From contig BFEA01000738.1 of assembly GCA_003427395.1 (NCBI GenBank), positions 505,982 to 550,228 on the forward strand: a stretch of DNA of 44,247 bases. The letters are read 5' to 3'. The first letter of the stretch is position 1. Each line of letters begins with the position of its first letter. The notes below the pieces were generated by a model. That model searched no databases and was not told the origin of the DNA. It was given only the letters and a program-made list of their open reading frames with translations. The stretch comes from Chara braunii (lineage: Eukaryota; Streptophyta; Charophyceae; Charales; Characeae). This document shows, in pieces, positions 10,392 through 21,223 of this stretch. The position numbers were made by a program, and so were the translations under genes.

Positions 10392-10863
10392 TTTCCTCAC
10401 CCTCGAGCAGATCCGCACCCCCGTCACCTTCCCTTCCCATCCTTTCCACCCCCATCTCTTCCGCAACTTCTATTCTACCCATCTGCTCGCCACCGTCCAC
10501 CCCCACGCCTCCCTTCAGTCCGCTGCTCCTACGTTCTGGCACCTCCTGCTGTTCAGCGCTGCATGAGAGCACTCCAACATGGTAGAAGTATACTGCGTTG
10601 CCACGGGGACAATCCTCGCTTGCCGCCACTTCGAGATTTTTTGAGCGGCGCTTTTCCGCACACTCTCCTCCTTCTATCACGACTACCTCGCTTCTCTCCC
10701 CCGCAGTGGCGATCATTTCCCCCGCTTCCACCGAATCATCCGATATGAGGAGCTCGCGGTCACGATGGAAGGGATGAATCGCTTTCTACCCCCAGTCCCT
10801 CCCCGTCATCCCCGCGAGATCCCCGGCATGTACCGCCTCTACTGGCCTATTCCAGCTAGGCGG
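10392..10863 (+). pseudogene. Third decayed frame after E1
   Basis: In the next phase a coherent reading continues, interrupted by TGA at 10564 and another TGA near 10639. It includes SSFYHDYLASLPRSGDHFPR, then MEGMNRFLPP and GMYRLYWPIP before a TAG near 10861. It may be the frameshifted continuation of the 9630-10391 frame, because that frame ends close to where this one becomes meaningful. Function unknown. Strong Pro and Ser bias makes some of it indistinguishable from low-complexity DNA. Confidence 0.25.
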
Positions 10864-12180
10864 TAGATCCCATTCCCTTGACCCCCCCCAATAAGCTTCG
10901 CGAAGATCACGCCATCGACGATGACGTCCACCTACGCGCTGACTCGACGGACGGCAACGAGCAAGGGTGCAGAGCACACGGAGAATCAGGTTGACCATGA
11001 TGGCGTCACCTGGACGATCTCCATGAGGCAGAGGGTTGCATTTGACAGGGCTACAACCATCTTGCCACAGATGTTGTCGCCATCTCATCCACGACCCAGT
11101 TATCATTCCTTGTACTTCCTTTGCTTTGTTGATACGCTTATGCATCACTCTGTTCTCCCCTTCTTCCTTCGCCATGACATGCAATCAGGAGATCGCATAA
11201 TTTCGGAACCCCCCGCGCGTCACATATGTGATGAACCACTTCCCGACCCCGTGCTATCTTTCGTACCCTTTCTTTTGCTTGTATCCTACCAACCCCGGGA
11301 AAACCCCGTTTCGGTTTCTTGCTTTCGGGTGCCCCATTTTCCTTTCTCTGAGAGTTTTTTTTTGACTTCTCGATTCTGTTTTTTCTTTTTGCAAATCGGG
11401 AAATACATGGGAATTTACGTGCGCCTTAGCGAACGCACTGGGAATTGGGTTTGGCAGTTGGGAATTCCGGGATAAACGGAACTTCAACGTGTCCTTTTCG
11501 AATGTGTGAATGTTCTTGGTCGCGTCGGGGAAAACTTTCGGAATTTCGTCCGGATACGAATAGGCGAAGGATTTTCTTTTCCCGCGTCGTTTTTTCGCGC
11601 ACGGATATGGTGATTTCAATTTTGAATTAGGATAGAAGCAAGCTGTAACTGTTTCAGTGCCTTTTTTTCTTTTTTTGTTGACGGCGCCGTGCATGGAGAA
11701 GCTTCCTCCTCTCTGTCCCCCGCATCGCTCCCTTCCCTTCTCCCTCCTTTTTCTCTCTCCCTGTAACTGTTTTTTCCCTTCTCCCTTTCTCTCTCTCCCG
11801 CCTTGCTTTCGCGCGCCCATTTCCCTTTCTTGATTATCTGAATCTTGGACCCGTCTTGCGCCACCTCTCGCGCCTTTTCTCTTCTCAACCTCTGAGTCTG
11901 GCGTATGATGCCCGGTCGATCCCCCGATAACTCCCGCTCGCCAATTAGGTGCGTGGATCGATAGGACCTTCCTTTCGCGCGACGAATCTGATTGGTTGAA
12001 CCTTGAGTTCCGAGGGATCAACATGGCGTTCTCGAAGCGCTCTTCTCAAAGTCTTCTCCTCCTTCTCCTCCTACACCCTCGCCTTCCCGTCGTTCTCTCC
12101 CCCTTCTATCTCCTTTCTCGCAACTATAAAACCCGCAAGCGCACCCGCAAATCTCTCTTACGTTCTTGACTCCTGAGCCA
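10864..12180 (+). promoter_or_regulatory. Possible LTR promoter region with TATA box
   Basis: No gene is seen. The stretch is T- and CT-rich. CCAAT-type boxes appear at about 11940 (GCCAATTAG) and, reversed, at about 11991 (GATTGGTTG). A TATA box CTATAAAACCC lies at 12124-12134 (TATAAA 12125-12130). The location 3' of the E1 coding block fits U3/R of a 3' LTR. However, no matching 5' LTR was found upstream of the gag fragment, and no PBS follows, so the LTR assignment is inference. Confidence 0.35.
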
Positions 12181-12533
12181 GCTTCTGGGAAGCAGTGGCC
12201 AGGAAAAGTGCATTGATGCGAGTCGGAAAGTCCTGTCCGGCTGACGATAGGCTGGCCGGTTGCGCGCTTGATCGCCACGATGGACTGTGGGATCCGGGCA
12301 AACTGTGTCGAGTTTACGACAGCGGGGTGACGATCGCAGTGGTGGGAGTTAGCACGCGACGACCGAGATCGTCGGTGCGAGTATGAGGTTTGATGATTGG
12401 AGTTGAGTGAGTGATTGGCCCGGGACCATAGTGGAATTAACGGCGAATGCGCCTTGTTGCGGATTGTTATCTTTGGCGTGAGTGTACGGTGACGCCGAAC
12501 TTTTCTCTTGTCGGACCTTGTCATTTTCTATTG

Positions 12534-12535
<2 letters not shown>

Positions 12536-12596
<61 letters not shown>
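12536..12596. repeat. (CT)n microsatellite
   Basis: An uninterrupted CT dinucleotide run of about 60 bases. Minus-strand frames reading Arg-Glu repeats come only from this. The flanks from 12600 to 13140 contain no feature I can support. Confidence 0.95.
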
Positions 12597-12597
<1 letters not shown>

Positions 12598-13141
12598 CTT
12601 GAATGATGATGTGTCCGAATGATTGTCCCGCTCTTGAATGGAAACGAGTCGGCATTCTGTGTGAAAGAACTTCTTCCGGAACTCTTCCATTAGTTTCCTG
12701 GGTAATCCTCCTACGCAAGGACCCTGCCTCCTTGTCTTGTGAACGGTGGATGCGTATGTACTGGGTAATGCGATCCATCTTTCCCTGTGCATGTCTCACT
12801 TTCGCACCTTCCACAGTGAATGCATGTATGAAAATGTGTGACCCTTTTGTTGATTAGATGATTGGTCGTCGGGATTTTGTTCGAGAATGCAAAAGTGTTT
12901 AGATCTGTAGCTCTGTTTACACTGCGCATGCTATTTGCCTTATGCGGCACGACATCAGCAGCCGAGCCCCGAGGCGGCCTTGAGAAACAAGGCGCTCAGG
13001 GACCAACATTGTGTTGAACTGATTGGACTCGTAGCCATATGCGTGATCAAGTTGATCTGTGCTCACTCTTGTGTCAAAAAGATTGATCGGGGGACGCGCG
13101 AATCGCTTTTGTTCTTAATGACATCTCAGGATATTTTATGA

Positions 13142-13690
13142 TTGATTGACATGTGGACTGACAAGTACCCTTCGATTGGGCGCCAGCCTCCCGTATCTCC
13201 CATCCCAACGCGACCTTTTCCTTACAGTGAGGAAAGGACATGTGTATGTGAGTGGGACGTACGAGAAGTCGTTGCACAAATCGGCGGGCAATATTACTTC
13301 CCTCCGGCCAACCACTGTTCATGATTCGTAGAAGCCGGGTTTGTTATTATCGATACGCACTTCCCACCTTACTCGGTATTATTGCCATTTAACGAATTGA
13401 TCGTCATTCCGTGGACGGCAGTAGAACCTCATTGGCCGCGCACTCTGTGCACCGAATGTCAGCGTTTTGAGCGCTATGAGTTCAGGGGTTTTCGCTACCG
13501 TGTGCGGAGCGAAGACGAGCATAAAGAAAGAGCCACGCGGCTGAGACCCTCCACGTCAGACTCGGAACTAACCAGCGAACGACGACGAGACTTGATACGA
13601 AAACGAGACACGCGAAGCGTGCCCAAGTCTTTTTATTCTAAACGACGGGCTGTAGCCCGGTGGGAGGCACGACAATACTTTTTGGATTGA
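13142..13690 (+). pseudogene. Unrecognised decayed ORF
   Basis: One frame is readable for about 180 codons with a single internal TGA at about 13322-13324. The upstream part has CVCEWDVREVVAQIGGQYYF. The downstream part runs FVIIDTHFPPYSVLLPFNEL, then TLCTECQRFERYEF, and ends in a highly basic, Arg-rich tail (ERRRDLIRKRDTRSVPK). No domain is recognised. The composition suggests an element-encoded nucleic-acid-binding protein, possibly related to the accessory ORFs after E1, but this is a guess. Confidence 0.3.
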
Positions 13691-14999
13691 ATTTGGATCT
13701 TTTCCTCTCTTCCCGCCTTGCCCGCACGCGCATTCCACGACGCGTGAAAACGATCGACTTGCTCCATCGGACCAACACGGGGGATTTCAGTTTCGTCTGT
13801 GTCCCCACACTCAATTTCCAAAAATCCTTGGCACACCCCATCTTGCTGTTTTTTTGGGCCTCTTTTCCGCACAGCCAGCACTCCGAACGGAAGACAGCAC
13901 AGGGCGTGAGGTTGCGCGTTACATACGTGTGTGTTGAGTCCACGTCGGAGCTGCGCTGTCCCTTCCAGCTCTATCTCCATCTCCCCCCCCTCAACCCTTC
14001 GTCTTGATCCTGACGGACTGCTATCCCCGCAGGTCCGTCACAGTGGTATTTGAGGGGGAAAGCTTCCTGCTCCCACCCACCACTCCACATACAGTGGAAA
14101 TATGGTGTAAGCCCGGCTGTGGCTTTTCTTTTTGACTGTTTGTCGGGTGTTTGCAGAGGAGAACAGCGGGAAAAAAAGGCAAAAGGTGCAGCAGCAAGGG
14201 AGCGATAAGTGGCAAGAAAAGTGAGGGTTTGAGCACGACGCATGTGCGCAAGCGCCAAGGCCAAGTCCGCCGCACACGGATACGCACACGCCATGTGTCC
14301 ATGCTGCCCCGCTGCCCCACCCCACCGCGCCCCGCTGCCCCGCCCCACCCCGCCCCGCCGTGCTCCGCTCCTGGATTATACTTGTCAAGATCCGGAATGC
14401 ATGCTGCTGCTAGGGTTTGGCCCTGGGCAGCTGGCAGCCATGCGGGTACGTAGCCAGTGCCATAACACACTGGCCAAACTGTCTGTATGGCTACATTGTG
14501 TGGAACATTCGTTTTCAACAGTTCCACACGACCTATTTTGCCCCCCCATCCCCACCCCCTGTCGGAGAGCACCAGGCGGGCCGCTATTCTGGCCCCCCCC
14601 CGGTCGACGAACAGCGGGCGGGATGCTGTCGCGGCTGAGGCAATGTGGCGGCTGCTGCCCGAGCACGTAGTCATTTGCAGTGCCACGTGGTAGGCTGTTG
14701 AGGAGCTAAGACCCTCCGGGCTTAGCGGGCTGCGCCACATACATATATTTTTTCTTCACTATTTTTCTATTGCTGTAGCAGCAGTTTGGCAGTAGTTCAA
14801 GATTCCCCCTGGCTTGGGGGCTGTGCGACTGTGGCCGTAGGATGGCTGATCAAGATCTCAGCCAACCCTGACACATCATCATCACTGCGGCAGCAGGCCG
14901 GCAGCACCTTGAAGGCCAAGATTCTTTGGATCTTGGTAGTTTTCTCTGCTCTTGGTCAACCAAGAGTCTGGTATCACCTCCCTTTCACTAACGTCCTCT
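13691..14999. other. No gene recognised; C-rich block
   Basis: The frames here are short and overlapping. Positions about 14300-14375 are a C-rich array of CCCCGCTGCC/CCCCACCC units, G-rich on the minus strand and able to form quadruplexes. A 9-base inverted repeat GTGTGGAAC/GTTCCACAC lies near 14506-14535. Confidence 0.5.
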
Positions 15000-15470
15000 T
15001 CCACCCCCCCTCTCTCTCTCCCCCCTCCACCATCTAATCACTTTTTCTAACTCTACCACTACTCTCTCCTCCTACCTCCCTCTTCACTCATCTTCCACCA
15101 TCTTTTTCTCTCCTCCCCTCCCCACTCACCATCTTCTACTAATCTCTTCTACTCCTCTCCACCTTTCCCATCCCTTTCTCTCCCATTCTCTCACCCTTCT
15201 CTCTCCCTTCCCTCCCCCAACTACAACCCCATCATACCCCCCCTTCTTTGCTTCAATCTTTTTCTTTTTCTCATATATTTCTCTCTCTCTTCTTCACTTT
15301 TTCATCCCCCTCCCCCCCAACTTCCAATTTTTACTGCTTTTCTTCTTTTTGTGTTTCTTTTTTATTTAAATTCCCTCTATTCTTCAAAAAATTGAATTAT
15401 CTTATTCTCAACTTGTTTTTACATTTTTCTGATTAATTTTATTTTTATTTTTATTTATTTTAAATTTTAT
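15000..15470. repeat. Pyrimidine-rich tract
   Basis: About 450 bases are almost purely C and T on the plus strand, grading into T-rich sequence. No repeat period is obvious and nothing is coded. Confidence 0.8.
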
Positions 15471-15942
15471 TGTGGCACCGCTATATTTGTTTAGGGTGTA
15501 GTTATTTCAACTCTCGATCTACATTTTGACCCCGTGGGGGTAATGAAGTGCTGCATAAATTTTCTCTTTTCACCCTACTCTCTCCCATCTTACTTAGTCA
15601 TCCTACCCCTTAAGCAGCATTGGCCATGGGGGAGAGGTCGATGGTCCATTGCGCACCGGATTTGGGGTCGAAGTTTTGAGGAGGGCCAGCGGATGAAGGC
15701 GATCCAGGGCGGGGGAGTGTGCAGAGGGGCGCGCGTACCGAAATGTTCACAGCGAGCCATTAAACGAGTGAGCGCGCCCACGGGGCCGGGGAGCGGCGGG
15801 CGTCTATGTATCACCCACGGCCGCGGCCGCAGGGTCCAGCTCAGAGGGCAGCCGAGTTCATGGCTGCGGCTGCAGCTGCATAGAGGCCACTTTTTCACGG
15901 ATTTTCCCCGTAAAAAATAATAGGAAACGAACAAAACGCAGC

Positions 15943-16275
15943 CTGAGTTCAAGTGCCAGCGGATACCGCCAGCACTCCAAGTGGGCCTTGACTTCAAGTG
16001 GTGTAGAACGAGGCCCTCAAGGTACCTCAAGTACCTCCCGGTGGTACCTTGAGTTCAAGTGCCAGCGGATACCTCCAGCACTCCAAGTGGGGCTTTTTTT
16101 GTTTTTGTTTTTTCCCTCCAGCGGGCGATCCTGGTCCAGGATTGGTCAGCAAGCCGTGGAGTTCGTTTTCAAGTGCATAGATCATGGTCAGGTTTACATG
16201 GAACCATAAATAGACGTACTGTAAATTAATCACAAGTTCTCGTTTAATGTGCATCATGTCGAACAAGGCTCTAAT
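15943..16275. mobile_element. Fragments of the CCTCGTTCGACACC MITE family
   Basis: TTGAGTTCAAGTGCCAGCGG occurs at about 15947 and 16049. A 3' terminal motif TCAAGTGGTGTAGAACGAGG is at about 15994-16014, and a decayed one (TCATGTCGAACAAGGCTC) at about 16256-16273. The internal sequence GGTCCAGGATTGGTCA and GTTTACATGGAACCATAAAT is shared with 24650-24895 and 25128-25385. This looks like two nested or adjoining partial copies. Confidence 0.7.
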
Positions 16276-16722
16276 TCTTTTTTTCTAGATCCCTTGAACA
16301 CAAAGACCCACGTTCTATAGTTGGACATGCTTGCCCACCTACGCAACTGACATCCTCAACCCAAAAGTCCATGTGAAAACACTGGATGCGAGAACGCGGA
16401 TTTATGTAAAATGCCTTGCCGCCGTCTTCACCCGCCCGAATAGAAGGCCCGTCTAGTCATTACAGCTGCTGCTCCTGTATTTGGTGAAAATTTCAATCCA
16501 GATGCGGCGAAAGGACCGTCGGGTGTTCTATTTGTGTGCGAGGACGGTAGCACTCTCAATCTCCTCCCCTCCATAATTCAAACAGAACCTTCCCAGGCAA
16601 TCTGAACTCACCTTCAGCAAATTCTACCAGCAATATGAGAACACCCACGCCTCGCCACGCCCACGCCACCCCACCGACAGTGGCGGGCTAATTTCGACCA
16701 GATCTCATCCAGCCATGATCCA

Positions 16723-17045
16723 GGTGCACATCGTTGACCGGAAGATTAACCACAGTTGACCGGGAAATTAACCACAGTCAGGAGAATTTGTTGCTTACGT
16801 CTCAATTAGGTGCACATCGTTGACTGGCAGATTAACCACAGTTCACTGGTTAATTAACCACACTCAGGAGAATTTGTTGCTTACGTCTCAATTAGGTGCA
16901 CATCGTTGACCGGCAGATTAACCACAGTTAACCGGCGAATTAACCACACTCGGGAGAATTTGTTGCTTACGTCTCAATTAGGTGCACATCGTTGAGCGGC
17001 AGATTAACCACAGCTCACCGGCAGATTAGCCACACACAGGAGAAT
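16723..17045. repeat. 86-bp tandem repeat, about 3.8 copies
   Basis: The unit start GGTGCACATCGTTGA falls at 16723, 16809, 16895 and 16981, exactly 86 bases apart. Each unit contains an internal doublet of about 22 bases built on GTTGACCGG-AGATTAACCACA. The last copy is truncated. No coding is involved. 16280-16720 and 17050-17640 show nothing I can support as a gene. Confidence 0.9.
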
Positions 17046-17844
17046 TGTCGCAGACATAAAGGGACGACGAACGAACAGAGATTTTCGCAAAATCCTTGAA
17101 ACGCTTTCCTTGTGCTCATGCAAATTGGTGCCGAGTCTACGTGCGTGTCGCTCTCAGAGCCCAACGGGGGTGCCAAGATCACCCCATCCGAGAATATTCT
17201 GCCCACTACAAAGATGATATACGAAAACAGAGATGGAGCGGAACAGAGGTACAAGTCCTCTTAGCTAGCAACTTATACCACTGGCAGTCCGCAGCAAGCG
17301 AAAGAATGTCCATGGCAGAACGTATTCGTGCATGAAATTTCCTTATTCAAAAATGATGCCTCTTTCGATTTGCTTTCAACGCCCCCCCCCCCCCTCTAAC
17401 AACCAAAACGTGTAGTCTGCCATGCCCTATTACAAACTGTCACTCGATTATTGCACCCCCCGCCATGATCGGCCGGGGACCAGGGTGCAAAAATGAATTG
17501 ACATAAATGAAAGTTCATCTCACGGCGGACGACCCACTCTGGCCCCCCCCAAATCCATAGCCATCCCCAAAATTCAAATGGCCTTGCATGGGGTATAATA
17601 GCTTTTCAATGACGTCCAGGTTTAGTTCAAGGGAACGTGTGAGAATGATGAGAGTATACCGGGGTCTCCCTCATGAGCGTTTCACCACAAAGTGGGAGCG
17701 GGATCTACTGCCCCACTTCAGCGAATTTGGTTGAAGTGGAAAATTGGACGTTGTTTACATATCCGTCAAGAGGAAGTGCCACTGCAATAAGACACGTGAA
17801 TGATTACAGGGTGAAAAGACCGTTGCTGCTGAATCCTTTCGAAA

Positions 17845-18145
17845 GAAAAGGTCGGGAAATCTCTATAAAACCTCCCCGCGACGAAACCTTTATATTCATC
17901 TCCCCCCCCAAACCGGGGGAAAAGGTGCCGCAGGCCCCAAAATTCACTTTGGGCGTCATATTTGCACCTTGCAAAACACTTTCCCGCCATTTTTCCACAC
18001 CGGCCGTTACCTGCCAGCCAGGGTGCAAAAATACCACCGAAAGTGATTTTGTTTGGATCTGCGGCACTTTTCTCCCCGTTTGGGGGGGAAACGCATACAA
18101 CGGTTTCGTCGCGGGGAGGTTTTCTAGACTTTTCCCGAAAAGGTC
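17845..18145. mobile_element. Mutator-like MITE with 9-bp target duplication
   Basis: A 283-bp element (17854-18136) with arms of about 125 bp that are reverse complements. The ends read GGGAAA and contain AACCTCCCCGCGACGAAACC and its complement. It is flanked by identical 9-bp GAAAAGGTC at 17845-17853 and 18137-18145. Copy B has the matching unfilled site, one AAAAAGGCC at 38528-38536. Long TIRs and a 9-bp duplication are typical of Mutator-type (MULE) non-autonomous elements. Confidence 0.9.
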
Positions 18146-18286
18146 ACTAAAATCACGTCTCAGCATCGACAACTGGACTCACGTTTGTAGAAAATGCCAG
18201 CGAACATCGCTATCACGCTTTGAAGAGGAGTCCAGCCCAGACGAAGCTACCAAACCGAAGGAAATTCAATGCAAATGCCTGGGACA

Positions 18287-18565
18287 CAGGTCGTGAGATG
18301 CGCTGCCTGAGTATGACAAACTCGACAATTTTTTGAGCAGAGAGAGGGAGAGAGAGAGAGACGATAACACCTGGCGCACCCAGCACACAGAGTACAACCA
18401 AAAACACATCGTCGGACGCACATAGGACAGCGTCACAGTCGATACAACGAAAACGCATAGACTTGAACCCCGTTTACAACCAAACACGCACGACTTCAAT
18501 TAACCACATGAAATTCCACAGTGACTCATGCACTGCCGGAGTGTGACAAACTCAACAATTTTTCG

Positions 18566-18603
<38 letters not shown>

Positions 18604-18755
18604 ACCTGACGCACCCAGCACACACAGTACAACCAAAAACACATCGTCGGACGCACACAGGACAACGTCACAGTCGATACAACCAAAACGCATCGACTTG
18701 AACCCCGTTTACAACCAAACACGCACGACTTCAATCAACCACATGAAATTCCAGT
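18287..18755. repeat. About 233-bp tandem duplication with GA microsatellites
   Basis: Two copies of a unit run from a TGACAAACTC(A/G)ACAATTTTT motif, through a (GA)n run, CGCACCCAGCACACA and ACATCGTCGGACGCACA, to CACATGAAATTCCA (18508 and 18741). Copy B has about three diverged copies with far longer GA and CA runs. Frames across it are not genes. Confidence 0.8.
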
Positions 18756-19021
18756 GAATCTGCTTCACTCGGCGACAATTCCGTCCTCCCGCAAAATTCG
18801 AGAAATTGAGTACATTTTCAGTCAAAGTATCTCAATTCGCCAACTCCACCCTTCACGAAATGTAAACAACAAACTGCGCTCACTTGCATGCCATCCCGAC
18901 CAGTGCACCCACCCTACGCCAACTCCATACCACCAGCAATGACTTGGCCTAAACAGAATCGACCTCAACCCTGCATAAAATCCAGAATCTGACCAGACTT
19001 TCAACAAATTACATTCCAATC

Positions 19022-19125
19022 TTGCCCACCTCCTGACCACCACCACCTCCACAACCTCTCCACCCTTGCCCACCTCCTGACCACCACCACCTCCACAACC
19101 TCTCCACCCTTGCCCACCTCGCATC
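19022..19125. repeat. 44-bp tandem repeat
   Basis: TTGCCCACCTCCTGACCACC units start at 19022, 19066 and 19110, a period of 44 bases and about 2.3 copies. The array is not expanded at the matching place in copy B (about 39545-39615). The Gly/Val-rich minus-strand frame over it is an artefact of the repeat. Confidence 0.8.
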
Positions 19126-19989
19126 CAAAGGCAATCGGAATGGAATTTCAAAGGACGGCAACACCTCCTGAGCACACGTGTGCCACGTGACGAGTCTTTC
19201 CAAACCGCCAAGAAATAATACTGCAAGTCAAAATAAGCCGATAAGGCCAAGCAAGATCCTAAAAGTGAAAACAAGCCGATAGCACCAAGCAAGATCCTGA
19301 AAGTTGAAACATGACCAAACATCTTGGCAGTACCACGTTGTGGATGATCTGATCGCTAAAAATTACGCGAAAAGTGTATCGGAATCGACTACCTTCATCC
19401 GTCTATTGAAAGAGAAAAAAGAAAACAAAGAAATGTCACCAACAAGACGACTTGCGGGTGACGTTTCTATATATAACGTTTTTTTGTTCTAGCGATTAGC
19501 AAGTAAAAAGTGGACATGTCGGCCGCGTTTCTATATTTTTCTAAAGCTATTAAGGGCATACTCCACTACGAATTTTTCTAGTAAGCTGTGGACGTACTTG
19601 CAGTCAGATTCACCCTGCTCCGGCCGTAATTGCAGTCAGATGCATTTACGAAAGCGCTAGCATCAGTATGCCCTCACAGGTTTACTACTACAACTACCCC
19701 GTCACCATAATAAACCTCCACTCAAAGAGGCCCACGTCGTCCATTTGAAGAAAAAAAAACACATGCAAAGCCGACGACATACCACTGTCAAGATCTCTTA
19801 CTCCCACAATCAAGACTATCGTCATTCCCACAATCCAACCGCACGCTAATCGCAAATGTATACAAGCCGTAAGGCCGGTCAGATACCGTGATACTATCCT
19901 ATGTGTACAAGCTAAAAGGCCTGCTCCCACACCGCCATACTATCGCGATACGCAGCATTTTGTGCAGAAAGAAATTTGGACCATCAGCG

Positions 19990-20165
19990 AACCAACATTC
20001 AACCTCTTTCCCTACCCTCGAAAGTCGACACCAAACGGCAGCAAAAAGAACACTGTACGAGCCATCCAGCGAACGAAACGTCAACATTCAACCTCTTTCC
20101 CTACCCTCGAAAGTTGACACCAAACGGCAGCAAAAAGAACACTATACGAGCCAACCCTCAACCGA
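19990..20165. repeat. 99-bp tandem duplication
   Basis: ACATTCAACCTCTTTCCCTA starts at 19995 and 20094, followed each time by TACCCTCGAAAGT and ACGGCAGCAAAAAGAACACT. Copy B has this unit only once (about 40935), so the duplication is specific to copy A. Confidence 0.8.
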
Positions 20166-20224
20166 CTCCCTTGCAGCTCTGGCTGCGCAATTCTGCAATG
20201 ATTCTCCCTCCCTCGGACACCTCT

Positions 20225-21220
20225 AATGTCCAACAAGCTTCTGACGGAAGATTTTCCTATAGTAAGAGGGTTTGAAGAGGAGGTAACAGTCCAATCCGAA
20301 CAAAACAGGAAAAAAACAAAAAAGCACGAAACAACGACAACGACAACAACAACAACAAGAACCAAGGACGAAAACAACGACAACGACAATCACAACAACA
20401 AGAACCGACCGTCAACCCAACTCCCTCGACGCTCTGGCTCTGACTCCTCTGGCAATGAATAATCCCTCCCTCGGACTCCTGTCTGTAACGTACACCTTCT
20501 CGACTGTGGACATTCCTATTCTAGGGAGTCAAAGAGCTTACCGTCGAAAATCAGGACAAAACAGGAAAGAAAAAAGCTAACGACAGAGTGAGTGTCAACA
20601 ACAACAACAACAACAGTCAACCGTCAACCAAGTCGCTTGTAGCTCTGGCTACTTAACACTGTAGCGACCCTCCCCTCCATTGGGTTTCCTACAATGTACA
20701 GCTTTGTGACCGTAGACAGTGCAGCAACGTATCTTTGAGGACGCTCTCCTTCGGCCTCCACCTCTTTGCCGTCATCGAAACCAAGACATCAACACTACAT
20801 CGAGCAGATCCGTTTGATGGGGACCGGACGCTAGACGCCCATGCAGATGTAATACCTTCAGTGCCATCGCGAATGCACTTCTTGTGAATCTGTCACACTT
20901 CTTTCTCACCTCATAATAGAGCACAAGGCGCCTTCAAACGCTCACTCTGAGGAAGCCGCGAGGTCCACCCAGCCACACCCTGAAGATCCTCCCCCATCCA
21001 CACCCTTAACATCCTCCGCCCTTCGTCCTAACCCTCAGCACCCACCTCCCTTCGCGTCCCACGTCCCGTCTCCATACTCTCAATGGCGGAAGGAGGAAGT
21101 TTAACGACATCGTTTCCAGTCCTTTTTCTCCTCGGTAGGCGTCCACGCATTGCCAGGATGAACTGAGACGAACCTCTTAAGTTCCTCCTCTTCCCTGCCC
21201 TGAGGTACCACTTTCTCCCC
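20225..21220. other. 3' flank of LysM gene A, no separate gene
   Basis: The stretch is colinear with 41080-42120 in copy B and includes AACAAC-rich short repeats (20330-20410 and 20597-20615). It contains no frame conserved between the copies, so it is probably non-coding sequence downstream of the LysM gene. No polyadenylation signal was evident. Confidence 0.5.
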
Positions 21221-21223
21221 GCT

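Noticed and set aside
14242-14670. 142-codon plus-strand Pro/Ala/Cys-rich frame
   Set aside because: Covers the C-rich array; all frames and the opposite strand are open, and no domain is visible.
18822-19322. 166-codon minus-strand frame with a hydrophobic start and Gly/Val repeats
   Set aside because: It spans the 44-bp tandem repeat, and the equivalent in copy B is not the same protein.
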